Shown in pieces: positions 17,057 through 25,286 of a stretch of DNA of 37,837 nucleotides (position 1 is its first letter; each line of letters starts with the position of its first letter). A program made the position numbers and the translations under genes. The stretch lies in the NCBI GenBank assembly GCA_964463145.1, contig CAYXBG010000009.1, forward strand, positions 1 to 37,837. Direction: 5' to 3'. Source of the DNA: CAYXBG01 sp964463145 (GTDB lineage Bacteria > Acidobacteriota > UBA6911 > RPQK01 > CBDAPI01). The notes beneath the pieces are model-generated. The model made no database searches, was not told where the DNA came from, and saw nothing but the letters and a program-made list of their open reading frames with translations.

Positions 17057-18045
17057 ATGGAGACACTAACCTCGACCTGATCCGCTCTAAAAAGGTCGCC
17101 ATCATCGGGTACGGTTCACAGGGGCATGCCCATGCTTTAAACCTGAAGGACAGTGGAGTGGACGTTAGAGTTGGCCTGGGGCCCAATAGCAAAACTGCCC
17201 AGCGAGTCAGGGAGGACGGATTTATCCTAGACACACCTTCCAATGTTGCAGCCTGGGCAGATATCATCATGATATTGGCTCCAGATACTGTTCAGCCTAA
17301 GCTCTATCAAGATGAGATCTCTCCCCATTTAGATGCAGGAGATACCCTTATGTTTAGCCATGGCTTCAATATCCGTTACGAAACAATCGCTCCTCCTGCC
17401 CATGTTGACGTATCCATGATTGCTCCCAAAAGCCCGGGGCACCGTGTGCGTGAAACATACCAATCAGGAGAAGGAACACCAGCCTTGCTGGCCATTCACC
17501 AGGACCCATCAGGCCAAGCCAAAGACCTCGCACTCTCTTACGGGATGGCCCTGGGATGCACCCGAGCAGGCGTCCTTGAGACTACCTTTGAAGAAGAGAC
17601 TGAAACGGATCTATTTGGAGAACAGGCCGTACTTTGTGGGGGGGTCAGTGAACTCGTAAAAGCTGGATTTGATATTCTGGTAGAGGCCGGGTATCAACCT
17701 GAAATTGCGTACTTCGAGTGTATGCATGAGCTCAAACTAATTGTGGATCTTATGTATCGTGGGGGACTGAACTACATGCGCTACTCGGTCAGCGAGACAG
17801 CTGAATATGGAGACTATCAATCCGGGCCCCGAGTCATTGACGACCACGTACGGGCATCCATGCAAAAACTTCTAGCCGAAGTCCAAGATGGAACTTTTGC
17901 GCGTAGATGGATCCGTGAAAACGAAGAAGGGCAACCTGAGTTCAAAGAAACACGACAGCGGGAACAGTCTCATCTTATTGAAGAAGTTGGCCGAAAATTA
18001 CGGAGTCGTATGACCTTTCTTGACCCGGTAGATACCGGTAACTGA
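17057..18045 (+). CDS. ilvC: Ketol-acid reductoisomerase, frame break at start
   Basis: IlvC isomerises and reduces acetolactate in valine/isoleucine synthesis. KKVAIIGYGSQGHAHALNL encodes the NAD(P)H-binding N-terminus, and DVSMIAPKSPGH, EEETETDLFGEQAVLCGG, YFECMHELKLIVDLMY and YSVSETAEYGDY complete a class I enzyme. The ATG at 17057 has AGGAG eight bases upstream but reaches TGA at 17078-17080. The enzyme frame is the next one over and has no ATG, GTG or TTG before the Rossmann motif. Its first standard start, GTG 17158, lies after that motif and would delete it. One extra base between 17060 and 17077 would join them into about 329 residues, the family norm. An assembly deletion is most likely; CTG at 17077 is an alternative start. 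Confidence 0.9.
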
Positions 18046-18128
18046 AAGAAGGGATTAACTGACTAGCAAAGGACCAACTTCCAATACAAATTATGTGAGC
18101 ACACAGCCGGCCGATACCCAATCGGATC

Positions 18129-18157
18129 CTAAAATCCATCAGCTAAAAGGATTTTAG
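18129..18157. terminator. Hairpin after ilvC, possible terminator
   Basis: CTAAAATCC (18129-18137) pairs perfectly with GGATTTTAG (18149-18157) across 11 nt. The loop also contains CTAAAA (18143-18148), which could pair with the TTTTAG of the right arm instead, giving two exclusive folds. No T-run follows. It lies in the 202-nt gap between ilvC and the symporter, so it may end the ilv transcript or act in the symporter leader. Nothing else is recognised in the gap. Confidence 0.45.
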
Positions 18158-18247
18158 TGGAGAGCCTAGAAAGGATACATCGGTACCTTTCGTAGACCGG
18201 TTCGGTTTCCCATTTGAGAAGCGCTCAAAATCTTTTAGAGAAATAAT

Positions 18248-19705
18248 ATGGACCCCTCACTGAAGTTTCTTTTAGACCTCACAGCCAGTATTTCCAATTG
18301 GCTTTGGAGCCTACCGATGGTGGTCCTATTATTTGCCACCGGGATCCTTCTAACAATCAAGACAGGATTTGTTCAGTTCCGCAACTTCAGGAAGGCTATC
18401 TCTCTAGTAATGGCAGGTGCTCTTGGAAAGAGTTCTGAGAATAATGGCGATGGAGATATCAGCCCTTTTCAGGCTTTAATGACCGCATTATCTGCCACTG
18501 TCGGGAACGGCAACATAGCTGGTGTTGCAACGGCGATAGCCGCAGGGGGACCGGGTGCTGCCTTCTGGATGTGGATTACCGCTCTGGTAGGCATGGCAAC
18601 TAAGTATGCCGAAGCAGTTTTGGCTATCCAATATCGAGTCAAAATGACCGATGGCACCATGGCTGGCGGACCAATGTACTACTGCAAATATGGGATTGGT
18701 GGAAAATTAGGGGCATACCTGGCAAGTTTTTTTGCCATATGCGGAGGCATTGCAACACTGGCTGGAACCGGGAATATGTTTCAGTCTCAGCAGATCGCCA
18801 TGGCTGCCGAACAACAATGGGGAATCCCCCCTTGGTGCATGGGCCTGTTTATCAGTGTAACTGTCGGACTAGTAATACTCGGAGGCATCAAACGCATTGG
18901 AGCCGTTGCAGAACGCCTAGTCCCGGCGATGATACTTTTTTATTTCGCAGGGGCCCTTTCTGTCATTCTGACCAATATTACTGAAGTACCAGCTGCTCTG
19001 GCCATGATCATCCAATCCGCTCTTAGCCCAGAGGCTGTGTTCGGTGGAGCTATCGGTATTAGCATTCAGCAAGCCGTCCGATTTGGTGTCGCTCGGGGAG
19101 TCTTATCCAATGAATCGGGGCTAGGAAGTGCTGCGATAGCCCATGGAGCAGCCAAAACCAACCTCCCTGTTGTGCAAGGAAGTATCGCAATGATGGGGAC
19201 ATTCATCGACACTATTATCGTTTGCTCTCTAACGGCTCTAGCCATCACAGTTTCAGGGGCCTATAAAAAAGCCACCTTCTTAGTGGGACCAGATGGACTC
19301 GGAGATTCCAATCTAACTGTCGAGGCTTTCAACTCTGGAATGCCGGCAGCCTTGGCCGGATGGGGAGGGAATATTGTTGTTTTGGCTTCTTTGGTATTCG
19401 GCTTCACCACCTTAATAGGATGGAGTTACTACGGCCAGATTTGTTTTGAGTATCTATTCGGTCTCAGGATTCTCAAAGCCTACAAAGTGGTTTTTATCGT
19501 TCTTCTTTTCGTCGGGACCCTATTCACTGGGCCTAGTTCTCCAATCGTAAAAAACCTTGGCGACATAGGAAATGCTGCCATGGCGTTCCCTAATCTAATA
19601 GCACTGCTCTTGTTATGCGGGGTAGTGTCTAGAATGACCCACAAGACCTATCAGGAAAAAGATATGGCGGCTGTAAGTGCCGAGCCTATCCGTCTTAAAA
19701 ACTAA
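18248..19705 (+). CDS. Sodium:alanine/glycine symporter, AGCS family
   Basis: This is an inner-membrane Na+-coupled amino-acid importer of the AGCS (AlsT/DagA/AgcS) family. The family signature is seen at GGPGAAFWMWITALVGMATKY followed by EAVLAIQYR. TDGTMAGGPMYYCKYG, GRG-like RGVLSNESGLGSAAIAHGAA and a hydrophobic pattern of about ten or eleven membrane segments across 485 residues also fit. The ATG lies 8 nt after AGAG, a weak ribosome binding site. It starts 202 nt after ilvC and 8 nt before the XdhC-family gene. The substrate is probably alanine or glycine, though sequence alone cannot tell. Confidence 0.93.
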   Translation: MDPSLKFLLDLTASISNWLWSLPMVVLLFATGILLTIKTGFVQFRNFRKAISLVMAGALGKSSENNGDGDISPFQALMTALSATVGNGNIAGVATAIAAGGPGAAFWMWITALVGMATKYAEAVLAIQYRVKMTDGTMAGGPMYYCKYGIGGKLGAYLASFFAICGGIATLAGTGNMFQSQQIAMAAEQQWGIPPWCMGLFISVTVGLVILGGIKRIGAVAERLVPAMILFYFAGALSVILTNITEVPAALAMIIQSALSPEAVFGGAIGISIQQAVRFGVARGVLSNESGLGSAAIAHGAAKTNLPVVQGSIAMMGTFIDTIIVCSLTALAITVSGAYKKATFLVGPDGLGDSNLTVEAFNSGMPAALAGWGGNIVVLASLVFGFTTLIGWSYYGQICFEYLFGLRILKAYKVVFIVLLFVGTLFTGPSSPIVKNLGDIGNAAMAFPNLIALLLLCGVVSRMTHKTYQEKDMAAVSAEPIRLKN

Positions 19706-19713
19706 CTATTCAC

Positions 19714-20553
19714 ATGAAACACACTAAAGTCGACATCTATGAAGAGATTGTCCGCTTGCGCAAGAGTGGAGAACCCGCGGCTCTTGCAACAATCGTCCGC
19801 CGGATTGGGAGTACTCCTCGTAAGGATAGTGCCAAGATGCTGATTCGCAAGGATGGGAGTAGTGTTGGTTCTATTGGAGGAGGCTGCGTCGAAGCTGAAG
19901 TTTGGGAAATAGCCCAAAGAGTGATCAATAGTAATCGTCCCAAGATACTGGAGTACGAGATGACAGATGAAAACATGGAAGAAGAAGGACTAGTCTGCGG
20001 TGGAAAAGTAGAGGTTTTCGTAGAACCAATTTTAGCCGATTCTACAGTACTAATACTGGGATGTGGCCATGTAGGACAATCCATCAGCGCTCAAATGGTG
20101 GAATTGGGGTGCCGTGTTACAGCCGTCGATGATCGTGAAAGTTTCGCTTCAACCGATAGGTTCCCCGGAGCAGAACGAACCCTAGTCCGAGATTTCGGAG
20201 AATCATTAGCTGATCTCAAAATACCTCAGGACGGATTTGCCTTCATCGTCACAAGAGGACATCGTCATGACGAGCAAGCGCTAGCTAGTGCCCTTCGACT
20301 AGGGCTGCGCTATGTAGGACTGATCGGTAGCCGTCGAAAAATAAAACTAATTATTACGAATTTATTGAGCCAGGGCTTCCAAATAGCTGATTTTGAAAAT
20401 CTATACGCTCCTATCGGAATCGACATCGGTTCAGAAAGTCCTCCAGAAATCGCTGTAAGTGTAGCCGCTGAACTCATTGCAATCCGAAAGGGCGTCCACA
20501 GGCGCAGTGCAAAGCAAGATTTCATTCACAAAGCTCTGGCCGAAATAAACTGA
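19714..20553 (+). CDS. XdhC/CoxI-family protein
   Basis: Members of this family mature molybdenum-hydroxylase enzymes (xanthine or CO dehydrogenase) by handling sulfurated molybdenum cofactor. The N-terminal XdhC/CoxI domain has ALATIVRRIGSTPRKDSAKM and GSIGGGCVEAEV, then LVCGGKVEVFVEPI. The C-terminal XdhC Rossmann domain has LILGCGHVGQSI (about 112-123), VTRGHRHDEQAL and YVGLIGSRRKIK. The length of 279 is close to the family norm. No molybdenum hydroxylase genes are in the window, so its client lies elsewhere or is absent. It follows the symporter by 8 nt and is convergent with rluB, one base apart. Confidence 0.9.
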   Translation: MKHTKVDIYEEIVRLRKSGEPAALATIVRRIGSTPRKDSAKMLIRKDGSSVGSIGGGCVEAEVWEIAQRVINSNRPKILEYEMTDENMEEEGLVCGGKVEVFVEPILADSTVLILGCGHVGQSISAQMVELGCRVTAVDDRESFASTDRFPGAERTLVRDFGESLADLKIPQDGFAFIVTRGHRHDEQALASALRLGLRYVGLIGSRRKIKLIITNLLSQGFQIADFENLYAPIGIDIGSESPPEIAVSVAAELIAIRKGVHRRSAKQDFIHKALAEIN

Positions 20554-20554
20554 C

Positions 20555-21271
20555 TCAGGCTTTAATTCGCTTCATCCGCACAACCTCCGAAGAGGTCAGG
20601 ACTCGAGACCGTCCTGATCTAAGCTTCCCTACTATAAGGTGCCCTATGCTCACACGCCGCAGCTTCATAACCGGGTGCCCTACTTGCTCGAACATACGTC
20701 TAATCTGTCGATTCCGACCTTGCTTGAGAATCACATCGAACCAACAATTGTTTCCTTGCTTGATTAATTTAATTCCACATTGAGCAAATTTTTCCCCTTG
20801 CACCCTGAGGCCTTTCTTTAAACGTTCTATCTTTCCTGAGCTGGGCTCTCCACGAACCTTTACCTGATATCGCTTCTCAACCTTGCCAGCCTCTGTCAAA
20901 ATTCTAGCCAATTCACCATCATTGGTCAGAAGAATGAGGCCCTCGGAATCGAAATCAAGACGCCCAACAGGGTAAAGCCTGACCCGGCTCTTCACTAAAT
21001 CAGTGACAACAGCCCTACCTTTGTCGTCGGTGACAGCGGAAAGCACTCCTCTTGGCTTGTAAAGTAAATGATATTCAAACTGCTGAGGACGGATTAGCTT
21101 ACCATCAACTTTTATGTGGTCATGGTGTGGATCTGCCTTACTCCCAAGCTCGCAGATCAACTGACCGTTTACTCTGACTCGCCCGTCCAGAATAATTTTT
21201 TCCGCATGACGCCGAGAAGCTATACCCGCCCGTGCAATAATCTTTTGAAGACGCTCCATTGACTGAATCAT
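20555..21271 (-). CDS. rluB: Large-subunit rRNA pseudouridine synthase, RluB type
   Basis: This is an RsuA/RluB/E/F-family enzyme that converts a uridine of 23S rRNA to pseudouridine. An N-terminal S4 RNA-binding domain (MERLQKIIARAGIASRRHAEK) is followed by the catalytic domain with GRLDFDSEGLILLTNDGEL, whose first Asp after Leu is the catalytic one, and GRNRQIRRMFEQVGHPV. The frame is open to a TTG at 21328 without a ribosome binding site. The ATG at 21271 or 21259 places the S4 domain at the N-terminus as in homologues, so I use 21271. It is the last gene of the scpA-scpB-rluB group, a common bacterial arrangement. Confidence 0.93.
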   Translation of the reverse strand: MIQSMERLQKIIARAGIASRRHAEKIILDGRVRVNGQLICELGSKADPHHDHIKVDGKLIRPQQFEYHLLYKPRGVLSAVTDDKGRAVVTDLVKSRVRLYPVGRLDFDSEGLILLTNDGELARILTEAGKVEKRYQVKVRGEPSSGKIERLKKGLRVQGEKFAQCGIKLIKQGNNCWFDVILKQGRNRQIRRMFEQVGHPVMKLRRVSIGHLIVGKLRSGRSRVLTSSEVVRMKRIKA

Positions 21272-21346
21272 ACCCGTTGTTGAGGCGACTGGACAGCTCA
21301 GTTCCCGCAAAACCTCGGATAGATTCAAGTGAGCAGGGAGGGATTA

Positions 21347-21886
21347 TTAGTCACTATTGTCTAAAATTTCTTGAAACTCTTCTAGAGTTGGCAGGTCCTT
21401 GAGATCACCTAGCCCGAAGTGTACTAAAAATTCCCTTGTAGTACCGTAGCGAATCGGTCGGCCAACTACTTTTTTACGTCCCCGCGTCTCAATTAGCCCT
21501 TTTTCGAGCAAGGTCCGGATCGTGGAAGTACTCTTGATCCCACGGATCTCCATTATTTCTGGTAACGTAACCGGTTGTTTATAAGCGATTACAGCTAACG
21601 TCTCGAGTGCTGCCAAAGACAACTTTGCCGACGGTTTGGTTTTTAAATAGGCGTGGACGATCTGATGATACTCGGCCAACGTTGTAATTCTTAACCCTCC
21701 GGCTATCCTACGTATTTCTAGACAGGGCACCAGGCTGTTAAAATCTCGGATCAAGTTTTCAATAGCAGCTTCCAGATCAACAGGGCTAACATCCGGGAAC
21801 ACGACTTCCAAATCCGACAATTCGACTGGTTCTCCGGAAGCAAAGAGAATAGCTAGTAACTGCCTGGCAAGCTCGTCTTTCAGCAT
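21347..21886 (-). CDS. scpB: Segregation and condensation protein B
   Basis: ScpB is the winged-helix kite subunit of the Smc-ScpAB condensin that organises and segregates the chromosome. The protein shows the expected paired winged-helix pattern: LLAILFASGEPVELSDL at the start, GLRITTLAEYH in the middle, and LAALETLAVIAYKQPVTLPEI then RGIKSTSTIRTLLEKGLIE in the second half. The length of 179 is typical. Its start overlaps the scpA stop by 7 nt, as expected for partners made together. smc is not in this window. Confidence 0.95.
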   Translation of the reverse strand: MLKDELARQLLAILFASGEPVELSDLEVVFPDVSPVDLEAAIENLIRDFNSLVPCLEIRRIAGGLRITTLAEYHQIVHAYLKTKPSAKLSLAALETLAVIAYKQPVTLPEIMEIRGIKSTSTIRTLLEKGLIETRGRKKVVGRPIRYGTTREFLVHFGLGDLKDLPTLEEFQEILDNSD

Positions 21887-22623
21887 GAGACAATCCGAAT
21901 GTCTTCGTAGACACCCTTCTGAAAAAGACGAACTTCAGAAAGCCTCACAAGCTCTAGCAAAGCAATAAATGTTACTACCAAGTGTCTCTTAGAAATCTTC
22001 TCGTCAAAAAAGCTTGAGAAATAGAACTGACCTTGTGCCGATAGCAATTTCCTGATTTCCTTCAATTTATCTTTCAGGGTCACTTTCTCAGGTTGCATTT
22101 CTATAACAATCTGCTCTTTAAAACGCTCCACCATGTTATGAAATGCATGAATCAGATCGAAAGTCGTCGCCGATATAAGTTCTTTCTCCTCCTCTGCAAA
22201 TTCATCATCTCCTTTACCCCAGACAGAGAGCTCTACAGTTTCCTTTGCGTAGAGCACCTGAGAAGCATTCTTGAATCTCTCATGCTCAATCAACCTCTCA
22301 ACGAGTTCCTGGCGAGGATCTACTAGCTCTTCTTCATCATCAATTTCTTCAGTGGGGAGCAACATCTCAGACTTGATCAATATCAAAGTTGAAGAAATCA
22401 CAAGGAACTCCCCTGCAACAGCAATGTTGAGCTCTTCCATCATCCTAAGATATTCGAGATATTGGTCAGTAATTTGCGAGATTGGTATATCGTAAATATC
22501 CAATTCCTGTGTGCGAATGAGATATAAAAGCAGATCAAGAGGGCCTTCAAATATCTCTAGCTGGACCTGATAATCTTCAGTTACGGGGAGCAAGCTGGCG
22601 GCGGATGATTTCGACATACTCAT
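21880..22623 (-). CDS. scpA: Segregation and condensation protein A
   Basis: ScpA is the kleisin of the Smc-ScpAB complex, bridging the Smc heads and binding ScpB. The N-terminal EIFEGPLDLLLYLIRTQELDI is the family hallmark, and IPISQITDQYLEYL and FLVISSTLILIKSEMLLP follow. The acidic middle linker (EEIDDEEELVDPRQEL) and the C-terminal winged helix with VVTFIALLELVRLSEV complete a 247-residue protein of normal size. It is in line with trpS upstream (49-nt gap) and scpB downstream (7-nt overlap). Confidence 0.95.
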   Translation of the reverse strand: MSMSKSSAASLLPVTEDYQVQLEIFEGPLDLLLYLIRTQELDIYDIPISQITDQYLEYLRMMEELNIAVAGEFLVISSTLILIKSEMLLPTEEIDDEEELVDPRQELVERLIEHERFKNASQVLYAKETVELSVWGKGDDEFAEEEKELISATTFDLIHAFHNMVERFKEQIVIEMQPEKVTLKDKLKEIRKLLSAQGQFYFSSFFDEKISKRHLVVTFIALLELVRLSEVRLFQKGVYEDIRIVSC

Positions 22624-22672
22624 TCAGAGATTGCCCAGATCAAAAAGACATGAACGATCCAGCCTCTAGGCT

Positions 22673-23659
22673 TTAATAGCCTATCCTCATACTCTGACGT
22701 ACATCCTTTATCGTTTCAGTCGCGATCCTTCTGGCCTTTCGACTCCCCTCCATAAGAATTTCCCTTACCATCTCAGGTTGATCCTGGAAATTCTTGCGGC
22801 GCTCTGAAACAGGTTGGATTACAGGCAGCATCCCTTCCAGCAAACATTGCTTGCAATCTGCACAACCTATCCCAGCAGTCGTACAACCCTGGACAACCCA
22901 CTCCTGGTCTTTTTCACCCGTGAAAATTTTGTGGTGATCAAAAACAGGGCATACCTCTGGATTACCCGGATCAGTTCTCCGTGCTCGAGCTGGATCCGTT
23001 TTCATGGTCATGATTTTCTGTTTAATTTCAGCTGGAGTATCTGATAACTGGATCTCGTTACCATAACTCTTACTCATCTTTCGCCCATCCGTACCGGGTA
23101 GTCTGGGCGCCTCAGTTAATCGTGCCTGGGGCTCTGGAAATAGCTTTCCATAAAGATGATTGAAACGGCGTGCTACTTCACGAGTCAACTCGATGTGGGA
23201 CACTTGATCTTCTCCTACGGGGACCACCTCACCACGATATATGAGAATATCCGCGGCCTGTAGAAGAGGGTACCCCAAGAATCCGAGAGTGGAGAGATCT
23301 TTACCTTTCAACTGCTGCTTCTGTTCCTTATAGGTCGGAACACGCTCTAGCCAGGAAAGCGGACATATCATCCCCAACAGTAGTTGCAGTTCGGCATGCT
23401 CAGGGACTAAAGACTGGACCATCAACACTGATCTCTCTGGATCTAAACCGGCAGCTATCCAATCCATCCCAATTTCAAGGACATTTTCTTGAATACCCTC
23501 CACCGATTGGTACTCAGTAGTCAACGCATGCCAGTCGACAATACCGTAAACACAGTCAAAGTCGTCCTGCATCTGCACCCAGTTATCAAGTGCACCCACT
23601 AAATGCCCCAAATGGAGAGGTCCTGTTGGACGCATCCCGCTGAATACTCTTTTTTTCAT
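22673..23659 (-). CDS. trpS: Tryptophanyl-tRNA synthetase
   Basis: This class I aminoacyl-tRNA synthetase charges tRNA-Trp. FSGMRPTGPLHLGH contains the HIGH-like HLGH at residues 16-19, and GRKMSKSYGN carries KMSKS at 194-198. QAADILIYRGEVVPVGEDQ and the C-terminal GIGCADCK segment match the family. The length of 328 is normal. AAAGG lies three bases before ATG. The gene follows the site-2 protease by 9 nt, in a run of six same-strand genes. Confidence 0.97.
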   Translation of the reverse strand: MKKRVFSGMRPTGPLHLGHLVGALDNWVQMQDDFDCVYGIVDWHALTTEYQSVEGIQENVLEIGMDWIAAGLDPERSVLMVQSLVPEHAELQLLLGMICPLSWLERVPTYKEQKQQLKGKDLSTLGFLGYPLLQAADILIYRGEVVPVGEDQVSHIELTREVARRFNHLYGKLFPEPQARLTEAPRLPGTDGRKMSKSYGNEIQLSDTPAEIKQKIMTMKTDPARARRTDPGNPEVCPVFDHHKIFTGEKDQEWVVQGCTTAGIGCADCKQCLLEGMLPVIQPVSERRKNFQDQPEMVREILMEGSRKARRIATETIKDVRQSMRIGY

Positions 23660-23668
23660 AGACCTTTC

Positions 23669-24322
23669 TTATATGGCCAAACTCTCAACAAAGGCAAGTA
23701 TCGGATACATCACTGTCCAAAAAACACCTGTCATCAGTAGTATCAGTAGTATCACAAAACCGTAAGGCCGGACCTCATCAGTCATGACCGCAAGTCGTTC
23801 AGGCAATATTCCACGGAGTATCCAACTTCCATCCAGCGGAGGAATGGGAAACAGATTGAAGACTGCCAACAATACATTCAGTCTTAACCCAACGTAAAAA
23901 AACAGAAATGCCGTCTGGATAAACTGATTATTTGCAATGAGTACAGGGTCAAATACTGCACGAAAAATGTGTATAAAGAAGAGACATATTAAAGCCTGCA
24001 GCAAATTACTCAAAGGCCCAGCAGCTGCTATCAGGAGGTGATATTTACGAGGCTTAACCAGGTTTTGCACATTAACAGGAACGGGTTTAGCCCATCCAAA
24101 AACAGGCCCGCCCGATATCAAACCGATTATTGGAAAAAGTACAGTTCCTATGGGATCCAAGTGGGCACTCGGGTGTAGCGAAACACGACCTAAAAGACGA
24201 GCGGTAGGATCCCCTAGCACATCAGCTGTCAAGGCATGGGCAGCCTCATGAATACTAAGGGCTATGAGAAGAACTACAAAGACTACAAGCGTGTAGGTCA
24301 GATCAAAATTCGCAAAACCCAC
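23669..24322 (-). CDS. Site-2 protease family (M50B) membrane metalloprotease
   Basis: This is an intramembrane zinc protease of the M50 family. The zinc-binding HEAAH appears in SIHEAAHAL (about residues 23-31), followed by DPTARLLGRVSLHP and DPIGTVLFP. The third ligand motif is NLFPIPPLDGSWIL. Four to five hydrophobic segments span the roughly 217 residues, the size of the compact bacterial subfamily. I choose the GTG at 24322 because GGAGGAGGG lies four bases upstream and homologues begin there. The frame is open to a TTG at 24391, which would overlap the preceding TonB-like gene. Substrates are unknown. It sits between the TonB-like gene and trpS. Confidence 0.9.
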   Translation of the reverse strand: MGFANFDLTYTLVVFVVLLIALSIHEAAHALTADVLGDPTARLLGRVSLHPSAHLDPIGTVLFPIIGLISGGPVFGWAKPVPVNVQNLVKPRKYHLLIAAAGPLSNLLQALICLFFIHIFRAVFDPVLIANNQFIQTAFLFFYVGLRLNVLLAVFNLFPIPPLDGSWILRGILPERLAVMTDEVRPYGFVILLILLMTGVFWTVMYPILAFVESLAI

Positions 24323-24374
24323 CGCACCCTCCTCCACGCAATCCAGCCTTAATGATCTTCCATAAAAGACCAGT

Positions 24375-25220
24375 TTAGCGCCTAAAGACAACCCTTAGAA
24401 CAAGTTCCGCTGCAACCACCTCTCCTTCAGATATCGCAGGCAAAAAGTCCCAAGAGTTCCTGACCACCTCCAGCGCAATGGAGTCAAGCTTAGCATCAAT
24501 CCCTGTCTCGACCTCTGAATTGACCAGGCCTCCTTGAGGGGTAATCCTCACCTTGACTCTTACTATTACCGGGTCCGTCAAATGCCGGAATCTGGGTAAC
24601 AACTTTGGGGTAGGGTTTGAGAGCAATATAGGGGGGAAAGTTTCTAGATCCGGTAGCAATTTCTCAAGAGCTGCCCCTTCAGCCATACCTATTCTGTAAA
24701 GCTCACCAACACCTCTACTAAATCCTGCATCTAAAACCGCCAAAGAACTGTCACTCAAGGAAATGTCCAATCTCGATACTCGCTCGGAAACACTCTCGAA
24801 CTCCTCTGCGTTCAAAGGGAACAGTTCCAGGATGAGGGCTCCCAGGCGAAGGTATACTAGTTTGGGAGAGGCTTTATATTTGAAAGGACCCAAGACATCG
24901 TAGCCTCGGTACTGCCTAGGTTCAACCAAATCGGCAACGCTAAAAATCCGCCCATCCTCGTCTCGTTTATCCATTTGGATTAAATGACTTCTATAGGTTT
25001 GTCCTGAAGTATCCACCACCAGAATGTTCGTAGACTCGATTAAAGCGAAGTTATCACTCAGATTGATGTAATTTAAAATTAGGGTGGTAGCATCCAATAG
25101 TTCAACAGTGACGATCCGCTGATCCGAAAGGTAAAGAAAGTGTTCACTACCTTTTTCTGAGCTATACGCGCTGATTGAGGGAGCCCAGAGCAACATAAAT
25201 AGCAACAATCGATGAATCAC
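24375..25220 (-). CDS. Exported protein with TonB-like C-terminal domain
   Basis: This is an exported protein of 281 residues. It begins with a signal peptide (LLLFMLLWAPSISA, about residues 5-18). The C-terminal 75 residues resemble the TonB C-terminal fold: PVIVRVKVRITPQGGLVNSEV, SIALEVVRNSWDFLPA and a final LVLRVVFRR strand. The middle is unlike anything I recognise, and there is no Pro-rich linker. It is therefore a TonB/AMIN-like exported partner rather than a full TonB. GTG is the start, with GGGGAGGT just upstream. The 3' end precedes or overlaps the protease gene, so the two are likely co-transcribed. Function is not assigned. Confidence 0.7.
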   Translation of the reverse strand: MIHRLLLFMLLWAPSISAYSSEKGSEHFLYLSDQRIVTVELLDATTLILNYINLSDNFALIESTNILVVDTSGQTYRSHLIQMDKRDEDGRIFSVADLVEPRQYRGYDVLGPFKYKASPKLVYLRLGALILELFPLNAEEFESVSERVSRLDISLSDSSLAVLDAGFSRGVGELYRIGMAEGAALEKLLPDLETFPPILLSNPTPKLLPRFRHLTDPVIVRVKVRITPQGGLVNSEVETGIDAKLDSIALEVVRNSWDFLPAISEGEVVAAELVLRVVFRR

Positions 25221-25286
25221 AGGACCTCCCCAAAATCTGCCAAGATTTCAACCAATGCAGTCATATCCTATCCTTCTGAAGAACAA

